A stretch of DNA of 64,000 nucleotides from Caldilineaceae bacterium (GCA_026645575.1 JAPKMW010000017.1:76287-140286), one strand, 5' to 3'; shown: positions 28,787-37,352, numbered from the stretch's first letter. The notes: generated from the sequence alone by a model not told the origin. A program made the numbers and translations.

Positions 28787-29644
28787 ATGACGCAACCAAC
28801 TTCGACCACCACCACCGGCCATGAGTTAGCCGGCGCCGACTGGCTAGACCTTCATTTTGAAGCATCGCGTCCACAATACGAGTATATGATCCGGGCCGTC
28901 GGCATCCAACCCGGCTGGTCGGTTTTGGATGCCGGCTGTGGGGGCGGTAGTTTTCTCCCATTGATCGATGAATTAGTCGGCGCCTCTGGCGCCATTGCGG
29001 CGCTTGACTTGGCGCCGGAAAATGTTGAATTGGTGCGCAAGCGGGTGGCGATAGGTGAGTTCACTTGTGCCGTGGAACCGCGCCAGGGTTCGCTTTTGCA
29101 TTTACCCTATGCTGATGACAGCTTTGACGCAGTGTGGTGCGCCAATGTCAGTCAGTATTTGACCGACGATGAATTTGCCACCATGCTGGACGAATTTCGC
29201 CGCGTGACCCGCCCTGGTGGATTGGTGGCAATCAAGGAGTATGATGGTACGGCGCTCTATTGGGGACCGATGGATCCATTTCTTTGGAGCCATTTTTTTG
29301 AGCAGGGGTGCAACTTGCGTGACCAGGTTGAATTTAGACAATTTCGGGGTTGCCTGCGCACCATCAATTTTCCCAGTTGGCTACGCAACCATGGGTTTGT
29401 TGACATTCATTTTCAGACCGTTACCGGCAACTGGCGCCATCCTTTACGTCCGGTGGAACGCCAGTTTTTGCGCGAGGTCAGTGCGTTTTGGGCGGCGAAA
29501 GCGGAAGGCTGTGTATCAGCCGCCGAAGCGTTGGCGCAATGGCGACGATTGGTGAGAGATGTGGATGGGCCTGATCATCTCTTAAACCATCCCGACTTTT
29601 TTGCGCGGGAGTCCCATGGATTGGTCGTTGGCAAAGTAGCCTAG
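28787..29644 (+). CDS. SAM-dependent methyltransferase, array copy B
   Basis: 285 residues. Paralogue of copy A: ADWLDLHFEASRPQYEYMIRAVG, VLDAGCGGGSFLPLIDELVG, ALDLAPENVELV, DAVWCANVSQYL, RPGGLVAIKEYDG. AAGGAG lies 13 bases upstream, with an out-of-frame ATG at 28774 that opens a 16-codon frame overlapping the start. The C-terminal third has diverged most from copy A, suggesting a different substrate. Confidence 0.86.
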   Translation: MTQPTSTTTTGHELAGADWLDLHFEASRPQYEYMIRAVGIQPGWSVLDAGCGGGSFLPLIDELVGASGAIAALDLAPENVELVRKRVAIGEFTCAVEPRQGSLLHLPYADDSFDAVWCANVSQYLTDDEFATMLDEFRRVTRPGGLVAIKEYDGTALYWGPMDPFLWSHFFEQGCNLRDQVEFRQFRGCLRTINFPSWLRNHGFVDIHFQTVTGNWRHPLRPVERQFLREVSAFWAAKAEGCVSAAEALAQWRRLVRDVDGPDHLLNHPDFFARESHGLVVGKVA

Positions 29645-29665
29645 CCAGGCGACGGCTGCGGATTA

Positions 29666-29735
29666 CAGACCTCCGGGAGGTGGGCAGAACGTATTGCAGC
29701 AGGGGGGGATCAATTGCCCACCTCCCGGAGGTCTG
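29666..29735. repeat. 21-bp perfect hairpin, ACCTCCGGGAGGT type
   Basis: Arms 29666-29686 and 29715-29735 are exact reverse complements (CAGACCTCCGGGAGGTGGGC...), with a self-complementary CCTCCGGGAGG core. It lies between methyltransferase copies. Confidence 0.75.
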
Positions 29736-29835
29736 GCCCTGTGCTCTTGTGGTGGTCCGTCTTAGGTAAGCTCTAAGTTACTTAAACTTTTTTGATGATA
29801 CCGATTTGTAACCAAACCATTGATAGGAGATACAA

Positions 29836-30630
29836 ATGAGCAATGTTCTACAAGTAGATGAGCGCATGGCCCGCTTGATCGAAGCCATTTATGAAACCGA
29901 TGAGTCAGAAAAACGGCGGCAGACGCTGCTCCACGCCCTGGCGCCCCAGCCGGGGGAACACGTTTTGGACATCGGCACCGGCCCCGGCTTTGTCGCCGCT
30001 GCCATTGCCGATGCCGTCGGTCCGGCAGGTCGCGTTCTCGGCGTGGATATTAGCGAACCGATGTTGCACCTGGCGCGCAAGCGTTGCGCCGCCAAGCCGT
30101 GGGTAGAACTACAAAGCGGCAATGCCAACCAACTACCCGTGCCGGATAGCACCTTCGACATTGCGATCTCGGTACAAGTCTACGAATATCTGGCTGATGT
30201 GCTGCCGGCGTTGACCGAAATGTACCGTGTCTTGCGGCCAGGTGGACGGGGCGCGATTATTTCCAGTGACTGGAACTCCCTGGCCTGGAACGCCGGCGAT
30301 CAACCTCAGATGCAACGAATCCTCAGCGCCTTTGCCGAACATTGCGCGCATCAGGATCTGCCGCGTCACCTGCGACCGCACTTGCGCACTGCCGGTCTGC
30401 ACCTGACCCACCAGCAGATCATCCCCCAATTCAACCCAACCTATGACGAAAGCCGCTACAGCTATCACCTAGCCAATGGCATTCGCGCCTTTGTTGTCGG
30501 ACGCCAGGGTGTCAGCCAGGAAGAGGCCGCCGCCTGGGTTGCCGATCTCCAACAAATGGGGACTGCTGATAACTACTTTTTTAGCCTCAGTCAATACCTT
30601 TTTGTGGTGACAAAACCTGTTATTGCCTAA
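29836..30630 (+). CDS. SAM-dependent methyltransferase, UbiE-like
   Basis: 264 residues, AGGAG before the ATG. Class I methyltransferase: VLDIGTGPGFVAAAIAD near residue 40, GVDISEPML, and RVLRPGGRGAIISSDW. Less related to copies A-C but with the same overall plan. Its stop codon overlaps a possible ATG of the next gene (TAATG), so translation of the two is probably coupled. Confidence 0.87.
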   Translation: MSNVLQVDERMARLIEAIYETDESEKRRQTLLHALAPQPGEHVLDIGTGPGFVAAAIADAVGPAGRVLGVDISEPMLHLARKRCAAKPWVELQSGNANQLPVPDSTFDIAISVQVYEYLADVLPALTEMYRVLRPGGRGAIISSDWNSLAWNAGDQPQMQRILSAFAEHCAHQDLPRHLRPHLRTAGLHLTHQQIIPQFNPTYDESRYSYHLANGIRAFVVGRQGVSQEEAAAWVADLQQMGTADNYFFSLSQYLFVVTKPVIA

Positions 30631-30647
30631 TGAGCATAAGGAAAAGC

Positions 30648-31631
30648 ATGACAACCGCAAATCAGACAGTAAATACTCATGACAGTTCAACCGGCCAAAG
30701 CCTGACCACCGCCGCCTGGCTGGACACCCACTTCCTGGCCATGCAACCGGAGTACGAAGCGATGCTGCGTTGGGTTGGCATCCAGCCGGGGTGGCATGTG
30801 TTGGACGCGGCTTGTGGCAATGGCAGCTTTTTGCCGTTGTTGACCGAACTAGTGGGCGCAACTGGCAAGGTGAGCGCCATTGACTTAGCGCCGGAAAATG
30901 TAAAGGTGGTCGAGCAACGCGCCCGCCAGAGCAGTTGGCCGGCGCCGGTAGTGGCGCAGAGCGGATCGATTCTGGCGCTGCCCTACACCAACCAGAGTTT
31001 TGACGCCGTCTGGTGCGCCAATACAACGCAGTACCTGAGCGATGAAGAACTGACACTTATGCTGAAGGAGTTTCGTCGGGTGGTGCGTCCGGGTGGCCTG
31101 GTCGCCATCAAAGAGTATGACATGACAGCGCTCCAATTCCAACCATTGGCGCCAACCTTGATTTTTCATTTGCAGGAAACCTTAGCGGCGGCGGGGGATC
31201 GCCAATCCCACGGCACCCTCAGAGCTATCCAGTTGCCGCAGTGGTTGCGTGCCACCGGACTGGTTGATCTGCGCCAAAAGCCGACCTTGATGGTACGGGT
31301 GCCGCCGCTGCGTGAAGTGGAGCAACAGCTTTTCCGCGACTATCTCCGGTTTTGCTACCTACGCGCCCAGAAAATCACCCTGCCCGCCGGCGAGTTACAA
31401 ACATGGCAGACGTTGGCCGATGTAGATTCACCCAACCACATTCTCAACCATCCCGATTTCCAATACCGCGCCATCCAAACGGTCTTCGTTGGTCGCGTGC
31501 CAGGGGTAGCCTCAACTGCAAAGCAACCCAACGCCGAAACCAAAGCCGCCCTTGCCGAGCTAGAAAGTGGGCAAGGCAAACGCTTTGCCAACGTCAACGA
31601 ACTGCTTGCCGATCTAGCAGAGGATGAGTAG
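30648..31631 (+). CDS. SAM-dependent methyltransferase, array copy C, with RelB/DinJ-like tail
   Basis: 327 residues from the ATG at 30648, which has AAGGA six bases upstream; the ATG at 30630 overlaps the previous stop. It follows copy A almost domain for domain (AWLDTHFLAMQPEYEAMLRW, VLDAACGNGSFLPLLTELVG) and reaches the same end motif AIQTVFVGRVP, but where copy A stops it continues for 42 residues. This tail (PNAETKAALAELESGQGKRF, VNELLADL) looks like the C-terminus of a RelB/DinJ antitoxin. No toxin gene follows. The tail is probably a captured antitoxin remnant. Confidence 0.85.
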   Translation: MTTANQTVNTHDSSTGQSLTTAAWLDTHFLAMQPEYEAMLRWVGIQPGWHVLDAACGNGSFLPLLTELVGATGKVSAIDLAPENVKVVEQRARQSSWPAPVVAQSGSILALPYTNQSFDAVWCANTTQYLSDEELTLMLKEFRRVVRPGGLVAIKEYDMTALQFQPLAPTLIFHLQETLAAAGDRQSHGTLRAIQLPQWLRATGLVDLRQKPTLMVRVPPLREVEQQLFRDYLRFCYLRAQKITLPAGELQTWQTLADVDSPNHILNHPDFQYRAIQTVFVGRVPGVASTAKQPNAETKAALAELESGQGKRFANVNELLADLAEDE

Positions 31632-31650
31632 CGCCAAGCGACAAACATTG

Positions 31651-31720
31651 GGACGCGGATGCACGCGGAATTACGCGAATCAATCAAAAAATCCGCGTAA
31701 TTCCGCGTGCATCCGCGTCC
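31651..31720. repeat. 27-bp perfect hairpin, CGCGGATGCACG words
   Basis: Arms starting GGACGCGGATGCACGCGGAA at 31651 and ending at 31720 are exact complements around a 16-base A-rich loop. Confidence 0.8.
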
Positions 31721-31780
31721 GGGAAAAATGATGTTGTGACAAGACTTATGTAAACCAAACGCTTCAGTGCTGCTCCAAAG

Positions 31781-31810
31781 TTGGTTCAGATTTACCATCG
31801 ACGGTATAAT
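31781..31810 (+). promoter_or_regulatory. Promoter of the RACo-like gene
   Basis: TTGGTT (31781-31786), 18 bases, perfect TATAAT (31805-31810). Transcription would begin near 31817, which favours the ATG at 31867 over the TTG at 31819 as start of the gene. Confidence 0.6.
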
Positions 31811-31866
31811 AGGCGGCATTGCATTTTCAGTTTGCCAGCAAGGTAAGGATAGCAGCGGCCAGCATT

Positions 31867-34107
31867 ATGTCGATTGTTCAGCGAGAACCAGTAGTCCAGA
31901 GCGCCCAGCGCGTTGTCAAAGTTATCTTTCAACCCAACGGGCGCCAGGGCGAGATCCCGACTGGCACTACCTTGTTGGAAGCCGCCCGCCGCCTTGGTGT
32001 CGAGATCGAGTCGATCTGTGGCGGCCACCAAACTTGTCGCAAGTGCAAGGTGTTGGTGGAAGAAGGCGACTTTGCCAAATTCGGCGTCACTTCCAGCGCC
32101 GACCATTTGACCCCACCCGGCGAGCGGGAAACGAGCAATGCTGCCAAGTACAACTTTGAACCAAACGCCCGTATGAGTTGCGGCTGTCAGGTGACCGGCG
32201 ACGTGGTGATTCGTGTGCCGGAAGAGAGCCAAACGCGCAAACAGGTGGTACGCAAAGCGGCCGGTGTCGCCCGTGAGATCACCGTTGACGCCCCCATGCG
32301 GCTCTACTATGTCGAGTTACCCACACCCGCGTTGAAGGACCACCGCGGCGACTGGGAACGGCTGCGCGATGAGTTGCACACGGTGCATGGCCTGGAAAAC
32401 TTACGCTGTGACCTGACCGTCCTGCGCACCCTGCAACCAACCTTGGCCGCTGGGGGTCGCGCTGTGACGGCCACCATCTGGAACGATCAAGAAGTGATCC
32501 GCGTCCAGCCCAGTTTCCATGACGACCTTTATGGCATTGCCGTCGATGTCGGCACAACGACGATGGCGGCCCATCTCTGTCATCTGCGCACCGGCGCCCT
32601 CCTCGCCACGGCCAGCCGCATGAACCCGCAAGTCCCTTATGGTGAAGACCTGATGAGTCGCGTCAGCTATGCCATGATGAATGATGACGGCACCGAACGG
32701 ATGCACGCCGTTATCATCGATGGCTTGAACGGCTTGATCAGCGAGTTATGCACTGAGGCTGAGATCGCGCCCACTGACGTGGTGGAGATGGTGCTGGTTG
32801 GCAACACCACCATGCACCACCTGCTGCTGGGTGTCAACCCACGTGAACTGGGCGGCGCGCCCTTTAGCCTGGTGACCCATAACGCCGTCGATGTCAAAGC
32901 ACGCGACCTGGGCCTGAAAATTGCCTTTGGCGCCAATGTCCACATCCCACCCTGTGAAGCGGGCCATGTCGGCGCCGATAATGTTGGGGTCTTAGTGGCC
33001 GAAGCGCCCTACACCCAAGGTCAGAACTGGCTGATCCTCGACATCGGCACCAATGGCGAACTGCTGCTGGGCAATCGCGAACGCATGTTAAGCGCCAGCA
33101 GCCCCACCGGCCCTGCCTTTGAAGGCGCCCAAATTTTACATGGAATGCGCGCCGCCCCCGGTGCGATTGAACGTGTCCGCATTGATCCGGTGACACTGGC
33201 GGTGAAGTATAAGATTATTGGCAAAGAGGAATGGATTGAGAGTCAGATATTGGATATTGGATATTCAAACGCTGCCTCAGACGACCCAATACCCAATATC
33301 CAATACCCAATACCCAATACCCCAATCACCGAAAGCGAACGCCGCCGCCAAAAGCGCGACGCCCTCCTCAACCCCACCCTGCGCACGGCGGGCATCTGCG
33401 GATCGGGCATTATTGAGGCGATTGCTGAATTATTCAAGGCGGGAGTGATTGCGCCGAATGGGCGCTTTGTGGCGCTAGATCATCCACGGCTGCGCACGGG
33501 GTTGGGTGACGGTGGTGGCAAGGCGGCCTTTGTCCTGGCCTGGGCGCATGAGACTAGCAGCGGCAGCGAGGTGGTTGTCCACTCCGATGACATCCGGGCG
33601 ATCCAACTGGGCAAAGCGGCGCTCTACGCCGGCGCCAAGTTATTGATGAATCGACTGGAATTGACCACCGTTGATCGCATTGTGCTGGCCGGTGGTTTTG
33701 GCAGCTATATTGACCCGCTCCACGCCATGATCCTGGGCCTAATTCCCGATTGTGAACTGGCCCATGTGCAAGCCGTGGGCAACGCCGCTGGCGACGGCGC
33801 CCGCATGATTCTGCTGGACAAAGCCAAACGGGCCGAGGCGCAATGGGCCGCACGCTGGGTACGCTATGTCGAAACCGCCGTCGAGCCGACCTTCCAGGAA
33901 GAGTTTGTCGGCGCCATTGACATCCCGCACAGCGCCGATCCCTTTCCCCATCTGGCCGAGGTACTGGCAGCGGCCAAAGCGCAATGGCCGGCGGAACGGC
34001 TGGCCGCTGTCGAAACGATGGCGAATAGTGGGCGCAATCGCCGCGCCAGTTCGGAAGATCGCGCCGCACGTCGGGCAGAACGGGCGCAACGAAAAGGAGA
34101 AATGTGA
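31867..34107 (+). CDS. RACo-type corrinoid reductive activator (2Fe-2S + ASKHA, DUF4445)
   Basis: 746 residues. The N-terminal ferredoxin domain has CGGHQTCRKC (about residues 51-60) and a further Cys pair in MSCGC near 105, giving a [2Fe-2S] site. A linker and the ASKHA ATPase domain follow: AVDVGTTT near 225, LVGNTTMHHLLLG, LDIGTNGEL near 393, GSGIIEA, VLAGGFGSYID. The family uses ATP to push an electron onto inactive Co(II) corrinoid proteins. The neighbouring homocysteine methyltransferase suggests it reactivates a methionine-synthase or methyl-transfer corrinoid protein. Residues about 459-486 are coded by a hairpin repeat inserted in frame between two conserved blocks. The C-terminal 50 residues are Ala/Arg rich. 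Confidence 0.9.
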   Translation: MSIVQREPVVQSAQRVVKVIFQPNGRQGEIPTGTTLLEAARRLGVEIESICGGHQTCRKCKVLVEEGDFAKFGVTSSADHLTPPGERETSNAAKYNFEPNARMSCGCQVTGDVVIRVPEESQTRKQVVRKAAGVAREITVDAPMRLYYVELPTPALKDHRGDWERLRDELHTVHGLENLRCDLTVLRTLQPTLAAGGRAVTATIWNDQEVIRVQPSFHDDLYGIAVDVGTTTMAAHLCHLRTGALLATASRMNPQVPYGEDLMSRVSYAMMNDDGTERMHAVIIDGLNGLISELCTEAEIAPTDVVEMVLVGNTTMHHLLLGVNPRELGGAPFSLVTHNAVDVKARDLGLKIAFGANVHIPPCEAGHVGADNVGVLVAEAPYTQGQNWLILDIGTNGELLLGNRERMLSASSPTGPAFEGAQILHGMRAAPGAIERVRIDPVTLAVKYKIIGKEEWIESQILDIGYSNAASDDPIPNIQYPIPNTPITESERRRQKRDALLNPTLRTAGICGSGIIEAIAELFKAGVIAPNGRFVALDHPRLRTGLGDGGGKAAFVLAWAHETSSGSEVVVHSDDIRAIQLGKAALYAGAKLLMNRLELTTVDRIVLAGGFGSYIDPLHAMILGLIPDCELAHVQAVGNAAGDGARMILLDKAKRAEAQWAARWVRYVETAVEPTFQEEFVGAIDIPHSADPFPHLAEVLAAAKAQWPAERLAAVETMANSGRNRRASSEDRAARRAERAQRKGEM
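33243..33326. repeat. In-frame hairpin repeat inside the RACo gene
   Basis: GATATTGGATATTGGATATT on the left and ACCCAATACCCAATATCC-type words on the right are complementary. The insert of about 84 bases adds 28 residues without a frame change. The same words make the intergenic hairpin at 47857-47914. Confidence 0.8.
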
Positions 34108-34231
34108 GGCGTGTGGCGTGTTGCGTGAACCGTAAATCATCTTTATCGCCAGCGGAAAGCTGTTGTAACAAAGCAACCATTTGAAAAAAATCAACTTACT
34201 TACAGTTCACGCAACCCGCCACACGCCTCAC
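34104..34231. repeat. Hairpin with 32-bp arms, GGCGTGTGGCGTG words
   Basis: Left arm 34104-34135 overlaps the RACo stop codon; right arm 34200-34231 is its near-perfect complement. About 64 bases lie between. Confidence 0.75.
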
Positions 34232-34259
34232 GCTTGCAACTTATGAGAAGGGGTCTAGA

Positions 34260-34565
34260 ATGGCTGAATATCAAATTACCTACTGGCGTGACCTGCCCGC
34301 CATGGTGACGGCGCGCGAGGGACGCCGCAATACAGCGAAGGTGGAATTGCCGCAGCGCTTTCAGGATGCCATTGATCGCGCGGCGATGGTCATGGGACTC
34401 ACCGGCACCGACGCCTATTTGGAACAGTGGCGGCGCGATGGCTGGCAGGAACGGCCCGGCACACCGGAAGAAGTAGCGCAAGCCGTGGCCGCCGAAGTGG
34501 AAACAACCTATTCACCAGCTCGTTTACGGGAATTGATCCACGCTCTCAGCAAACGTGAGGCATAG
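34260..34565 (+). CDS. Virulence-factor domain small protein of corrinoid methyl-transfer clusters
   Basis: 101 residues, AGAAGGGG before the ATG. It matches, from memory, the small family named virulence factor (PF13769): AEYQITYWRDLPAMV at the start, VELPQRFQDAIDRAAM and EVETTYSPARLREL further on. The family name is historical; it recurs beside RACo, DUF1638 and homocysteine methyltransferase genes, so a role in corrinoid-dependent methyl transfer is inferred. No catalytic motif is visible. Confidence 0.75.
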   Translation: MAEYQITYWRDLPAMVTAREGRRNTAKVELPQRFQDAIDRAAMVMGLTGTDAYLEQWRRDGWQERPGTPEEVAQAVAAEVETTYSPARLRELIHALSKREA

Positions 34566-34597
34566 ATGTAAGTTTACGCGAAGGAATGAAAAGACGT

Positions 34598-35608
34598 ATG
34601 AGTAACCAATTGTTAACCTGGTTAGCCGAAGGGCGTGTCCTCTTAGGTGATGGCGCGATGGGCACGATGTTGCAACAGGCCGGCTTGACCGACGGCGGCG
34701 CCCCCGAATTGTGGAATGTCACCCAGCCGGCCAAGGTGCGCGGGGTCTATCAAGCCTATGTCGATGCCGGCGCCAACCTGATCGAGACGAACACCTTTGG
34801 CGGCACCTCGGCCCGGCTCAAGCTGCATCACCTGCAAGATCGAGTGGTAGAACTCAATCGCGCCGGTGTGCAACTGGCGAAAGAAGTGGCGGCGCCAGCG
34901 GGGGTGTTGGTCGCCGGGTCGATTGGCCCTAGCGGCGAATTGATCGAACCCGTCGGCCCGCTGAGCATGGCCGATGCTGAAGCGATGTTTGCCGAGCAGA
35001 CCCAAGGGTTGGTCGAAGGGGGCGTCGATCTGATTGTCATCGAGACCATGAGCCATCTCAACGAGGTGGAAGCTGCCGTCAAAGGCGCCCAACGCGTTGC
35101 GCCCGACCTGCCCATTGTCGTCACCCTGAGTTTTGACACCAACTTTCATACGATGATGGGTGTCAGCCCCAAAGAGGCGGTGGCAACGCTCAGTTCGTGG
35201 GGTGTACAAATTATCGGCGCCAACTGTGGCAATGGCCCTGCCGAAATTGAAACGGTGATGACGCAGATGGCCCAACATCGCCCGGACGGGATCTATTTAA
35301 TGGCGCAGAGCAACGCCGGTATGCCCCAGTATATCAACGGTAAGATTCAATATGATGGCACGCCCGCTATCATGGCCGACAATGCGCTGCGGCTACGCAA
35401 CCTGGGGGTCAACATTATCGGTGCCTGCTGTGGCAGCACGCCGGCCCACATCGCCGCCATGCGCGCTGCCCTCGATCAAGCGCAAGGCCAGCCCATCAGC
35501 GGCCCGCCCTCGCTTAACGACGACGATGGGCAAATCGAAAGCGCCGAAAGTCGCGCCGCCCGTGCAGCGGCTCGGCGCAGTGAGCGACGACAGCGAGTTG
35601 CTGCGTAG
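34598..35608 (+). CDS. Homocysteine S-methyltransferase family protein
   Basis: 336 residues from the ATG at 34598 (AAGGA 12 bases upstream; the ATG at 34586 touches that site). It is the zinc-dependent homocysteine-binding module also found as the N-terminus of MetH: LGDGAMGTMLQQAGL, ETNTFGGTSARL, zinc ligands in GANCGNG and GACCGST. It transfers a methyl group to homocysteine, giving methionine. It stands alone here, without cobalamin- or folate-binding modules. With the RACo gene next door, the best reading is the homocysteine half of a split B12-dependent methionine synthase or of a methylamine/betaine-linked methyltransferase. Confidence 0.88.
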   Translation: MSNQLLTWLAEGRVLLGDGAMGTMLQQAGLTDGGAPELWNVTQPAKVRGVYQAYVDAGANLIETNTFGGTSARLKLHHLQDRVVELNRAGVQLAKEVAAPAGVLVAGSIGPSGELIEPVGPLSMADAEAMFAEQTQGLVEGGVDLIVIETMSHLNEVEAAVKGAQRVAPDLPIVVTLSFDTNFHTMMGVSPKEAVATLSSWGVQIIGANCGNGPAEIETVMTQMAQHRPDGIYLMAQSNAGMPQYINGKIQYDGTPAIMADNALRLRNLGVNIIGACCGSTPAHIAAMRAALDQAQGQPISGPPSLNDDDGQIESAESRAARAAARRSERRQRVAA

Positions 35609-35612
35609 TGTA

Positions 35613-35684
35613 ATTGAGGAGATTAAGAGATTGAGAGATTACGTTAGGTCAAAATTAATCTCTCAATCTCTTAATCTCCTCAAT
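35613..35684. repeat. 29-bp perfect hairpin, GAGATTAAGAGATTG words
   Basis: Arms 35613-35641 and 35656-35684 are exact complements. The same words occur at 41.6, 44.15 and 62.73 kb. Confidence 0.85.
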
Positions 35685-35702
35685 CTCTAGTAGGGATTTC
35701 CT

Positions 35703-36326
35703 GTGAAAATTGGCATTATCGCCTGTGGCGCCATTGTGCGTGAGATGATCGCCATTGCCAAACGGCAGGGCTGGGAGTTTGAGTTGACGGCGGTGCCGGC
35801 GCAGTTGCACAATCGGCCCGAACAGATCGCGCCGGCGGTGGCGGCGCGGTTGGATGAATGGGCGCAGCGCTTTGACTTGATCTTGCTAGGCTATGCCGAT
35901 TGTGGGACAGGCGGGGCATTGGATGCCGTGATCGAGCGCTATGACCATGTCGTGCGCATCGACGGCCCCCACTGTTATGAATTCTTTGGCGGCGAACACT
36001 TTACCCAACACAATGATGCCTATCTCGGCACCTTCTACCTGACCGATTTTTTGGCCCGCCACTTCGACGGATTGGTCTGGAAAGGGCTGGGCTTAGATCG
36101 TCATCCGCAACTGCGCGATCTCTATTTTGGCAACTACACCCATGTCCTCTATCTCCAACAGTTGTCCGATCAGGATGAGCGCGCGCGTGCCCAAGCAGCG
36201 GCGGAAAAGCTAGGCTTGACCTACAAACATATCTTCACGGATCTGGCTGTGCTGGAAGCGCGGCTGGTGGCACTGGTGGAGGAGCGGCGGCAACAATTGG
36301 CAAACCTCACGAGTACTCAATCTTGA
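35703..36326 (+). CDS. DUF1638 family protein
   Basis: 207 residues, GTG start with AGGGA seven bases upstream. The family signature is clear from memory: MKIGIIACGAIVREM, LLGYADCGTGGALDAVI, RIDGPHCYEFFGG, TFYLTDFLARHFD. The conserved Cys and His residues hint at a metal or corrinoid role, but no activity is established. DUF1638 genes accompany corrinoid methyltransferase and RACo genes. The stop overlaps the TTG start of the next gene. Confidence 0.85.
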   Translation: MKIGIIACGAIVREMIAIAKRQGWEFELTAVPAQLHNRPEQIAPAVAARLDEWAQRFDLILLGYADCGTGGALDAVIERYDHVVRIDGPHCYEFFGGEHFTQHNDAYLGTFYLTDFLARHFDGLVWKGLGLDRHPQLRDLYFGNYTHVLYLQQLSDQDERARAQAAAEKLGLTYKHIFTDLAVLEARLVALVEERRQQLANLTSTQS

Positions 36327-37240
36327 AACGTGTCATCTTCCTCTTTCTCGATGGCGTCGGCTTGGGGTCGGCTGATCCGGCGATCAATCCGCTGGCGGTT
36401 GACCGTTACCCGACTTTGCAGCACTTGTTGAATGGTCATGCGCCGGTTGCCGCCGGTCGTCTCTCAACACCGCTGGCTGAACTCGTGCCGACGGACGCCA
36501 ACCTCGGTCTCCCTGGCCGGCCCCAGAGTGCGACCGGGCAGACGGCGATCCTCACCGGCGTCAATGCGCCCCAACAGCTTGGCGAACATTACGGCCCCCG
36601 CCCCGATGATCGCGTGCGGGCGATTTTGCGCAGTGACAACATTTTTACACGGCTACAGCGCGCCGGTTTGCGCCCTTTTTTTTGTAATGGCTATCCACAG
36701 GGCTATTTCGCCGCCATCAACCGCGGCAAACGCTTGTTGAGCGCCATCCCCTTTGCCGCCACAGTGAGCGGATTGGCGCTGCCCACGGCAGCGGACATCT
36801 ACGCGGGGCGCGCCCTGGCCGCCGATTTTACCAATGCCGGCTGGCGCGATTATCTGGGTTATGCTGATGTACCTGTTTTCACCGCAGAAGCCGCCGGCGC
36901 CAAACTCTGGGCCATCGCCCAGCCCTATCATTTCGTCTTCTTTGAACACTGGCAAACGGATGTGTTGGGTCATGCCGCTGATCTGCCGGCAGCGGTGGAA
37001 AATTTTCAGCGCTTTGATGGCTTTCTGGCCGGGTTGTTGGCGACAGCAAATCTTGACGAGACGCTGATCATCGTCAGCAGTGATCACGGCAATGTCGAAG
37101 ATTGCTCACACGGTAAGCATACCGATAACCTAGTTTTTACCCTGTTGCTGGGTGCGGGGCGAAAGGAAGCGGCGACGCGCCTCCAGAGTCTCACCGATTT
37201 TGTGCCGTTGATTGAGGCATTTCTAGAAGACAAAGGATAG
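36323..37240 (+). CDS. Alkaline-phosphatase-superfamily metalloenzyme (phosphoglycerate-mutase-like)
   Basis: 305 residues, TTG start overlapping the DUF1638 stop by four bases, so translationally coupled. Opening IFLFLDGVGLG and the end SSDHGNVEDCSHGKH are the two metal-binding ends of the AlkP superfamily as in cofactor-independent phosphoglycerate mutase; GQTAILTG probably contains the phosphorylated Thr. It is shorter than iPGM and lacks its full insert domain, so it probably transfers or hydrolyses another phosphate ester. Its role in the methyl-transfer cluster is unclear. Confidence 0.8.
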   Translation: MKRVIFLFLDGVGLGSADPAINPLAVDRYPTLQHLLNGHAPVAAGRLSTPLAELVPTDANLGLPGRPQSATGQTAILTGVNAPQQLGEHYGPRPDDRVRAILRSDNIFTRLQRAGLRPFFCNGYPQGYFAAINRGKRLLSAIPFAATVSGLALPTAADIYAGRALAADFTNAGWRDYLGYADVPVFTAEAAGAKLWAIAQPYHFVFFEHWQTDVLGHAADLPAAVENFQRFDGFLAGLLATANLDETLIIVSSDHGNVEDCSHGKHTDNLVFTLLLGAGRKEAATRLQSLTDFVPLIEAFLEDKG

Positions 37241-37244
37241 CAGC

Positions 37245-37352
37245 ATGGAATTTTATGATGATGACCTCAGTCACTTTGCCCCGCACCAACGACCGGCGCA
37301 ATTCAATCGCGCCATGTTAGCCTTTCTCAGCAAAGTCCTATCAGCCGCATAG
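37245..37352 (+). CDS. 35-codon ORF, possible hydrolase C-terminal remnant
   Basis: Starts five bases after the previous stop with AAAGGA as ribosome binding site; product begins MEFYDDDLSHFAPHQRP and continues QFNRAMLAFLSKV. The sequence resembles the last helix region of alpha/beta hydrolases (His-Phe, Pro, then FNRAMLAFL). Either a remnant or a small coupled peptide. Confidence 0.35.
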   Translation: MEFYDDDLSHFAPHQRPAQFNRAMLAFLSKVLSAA

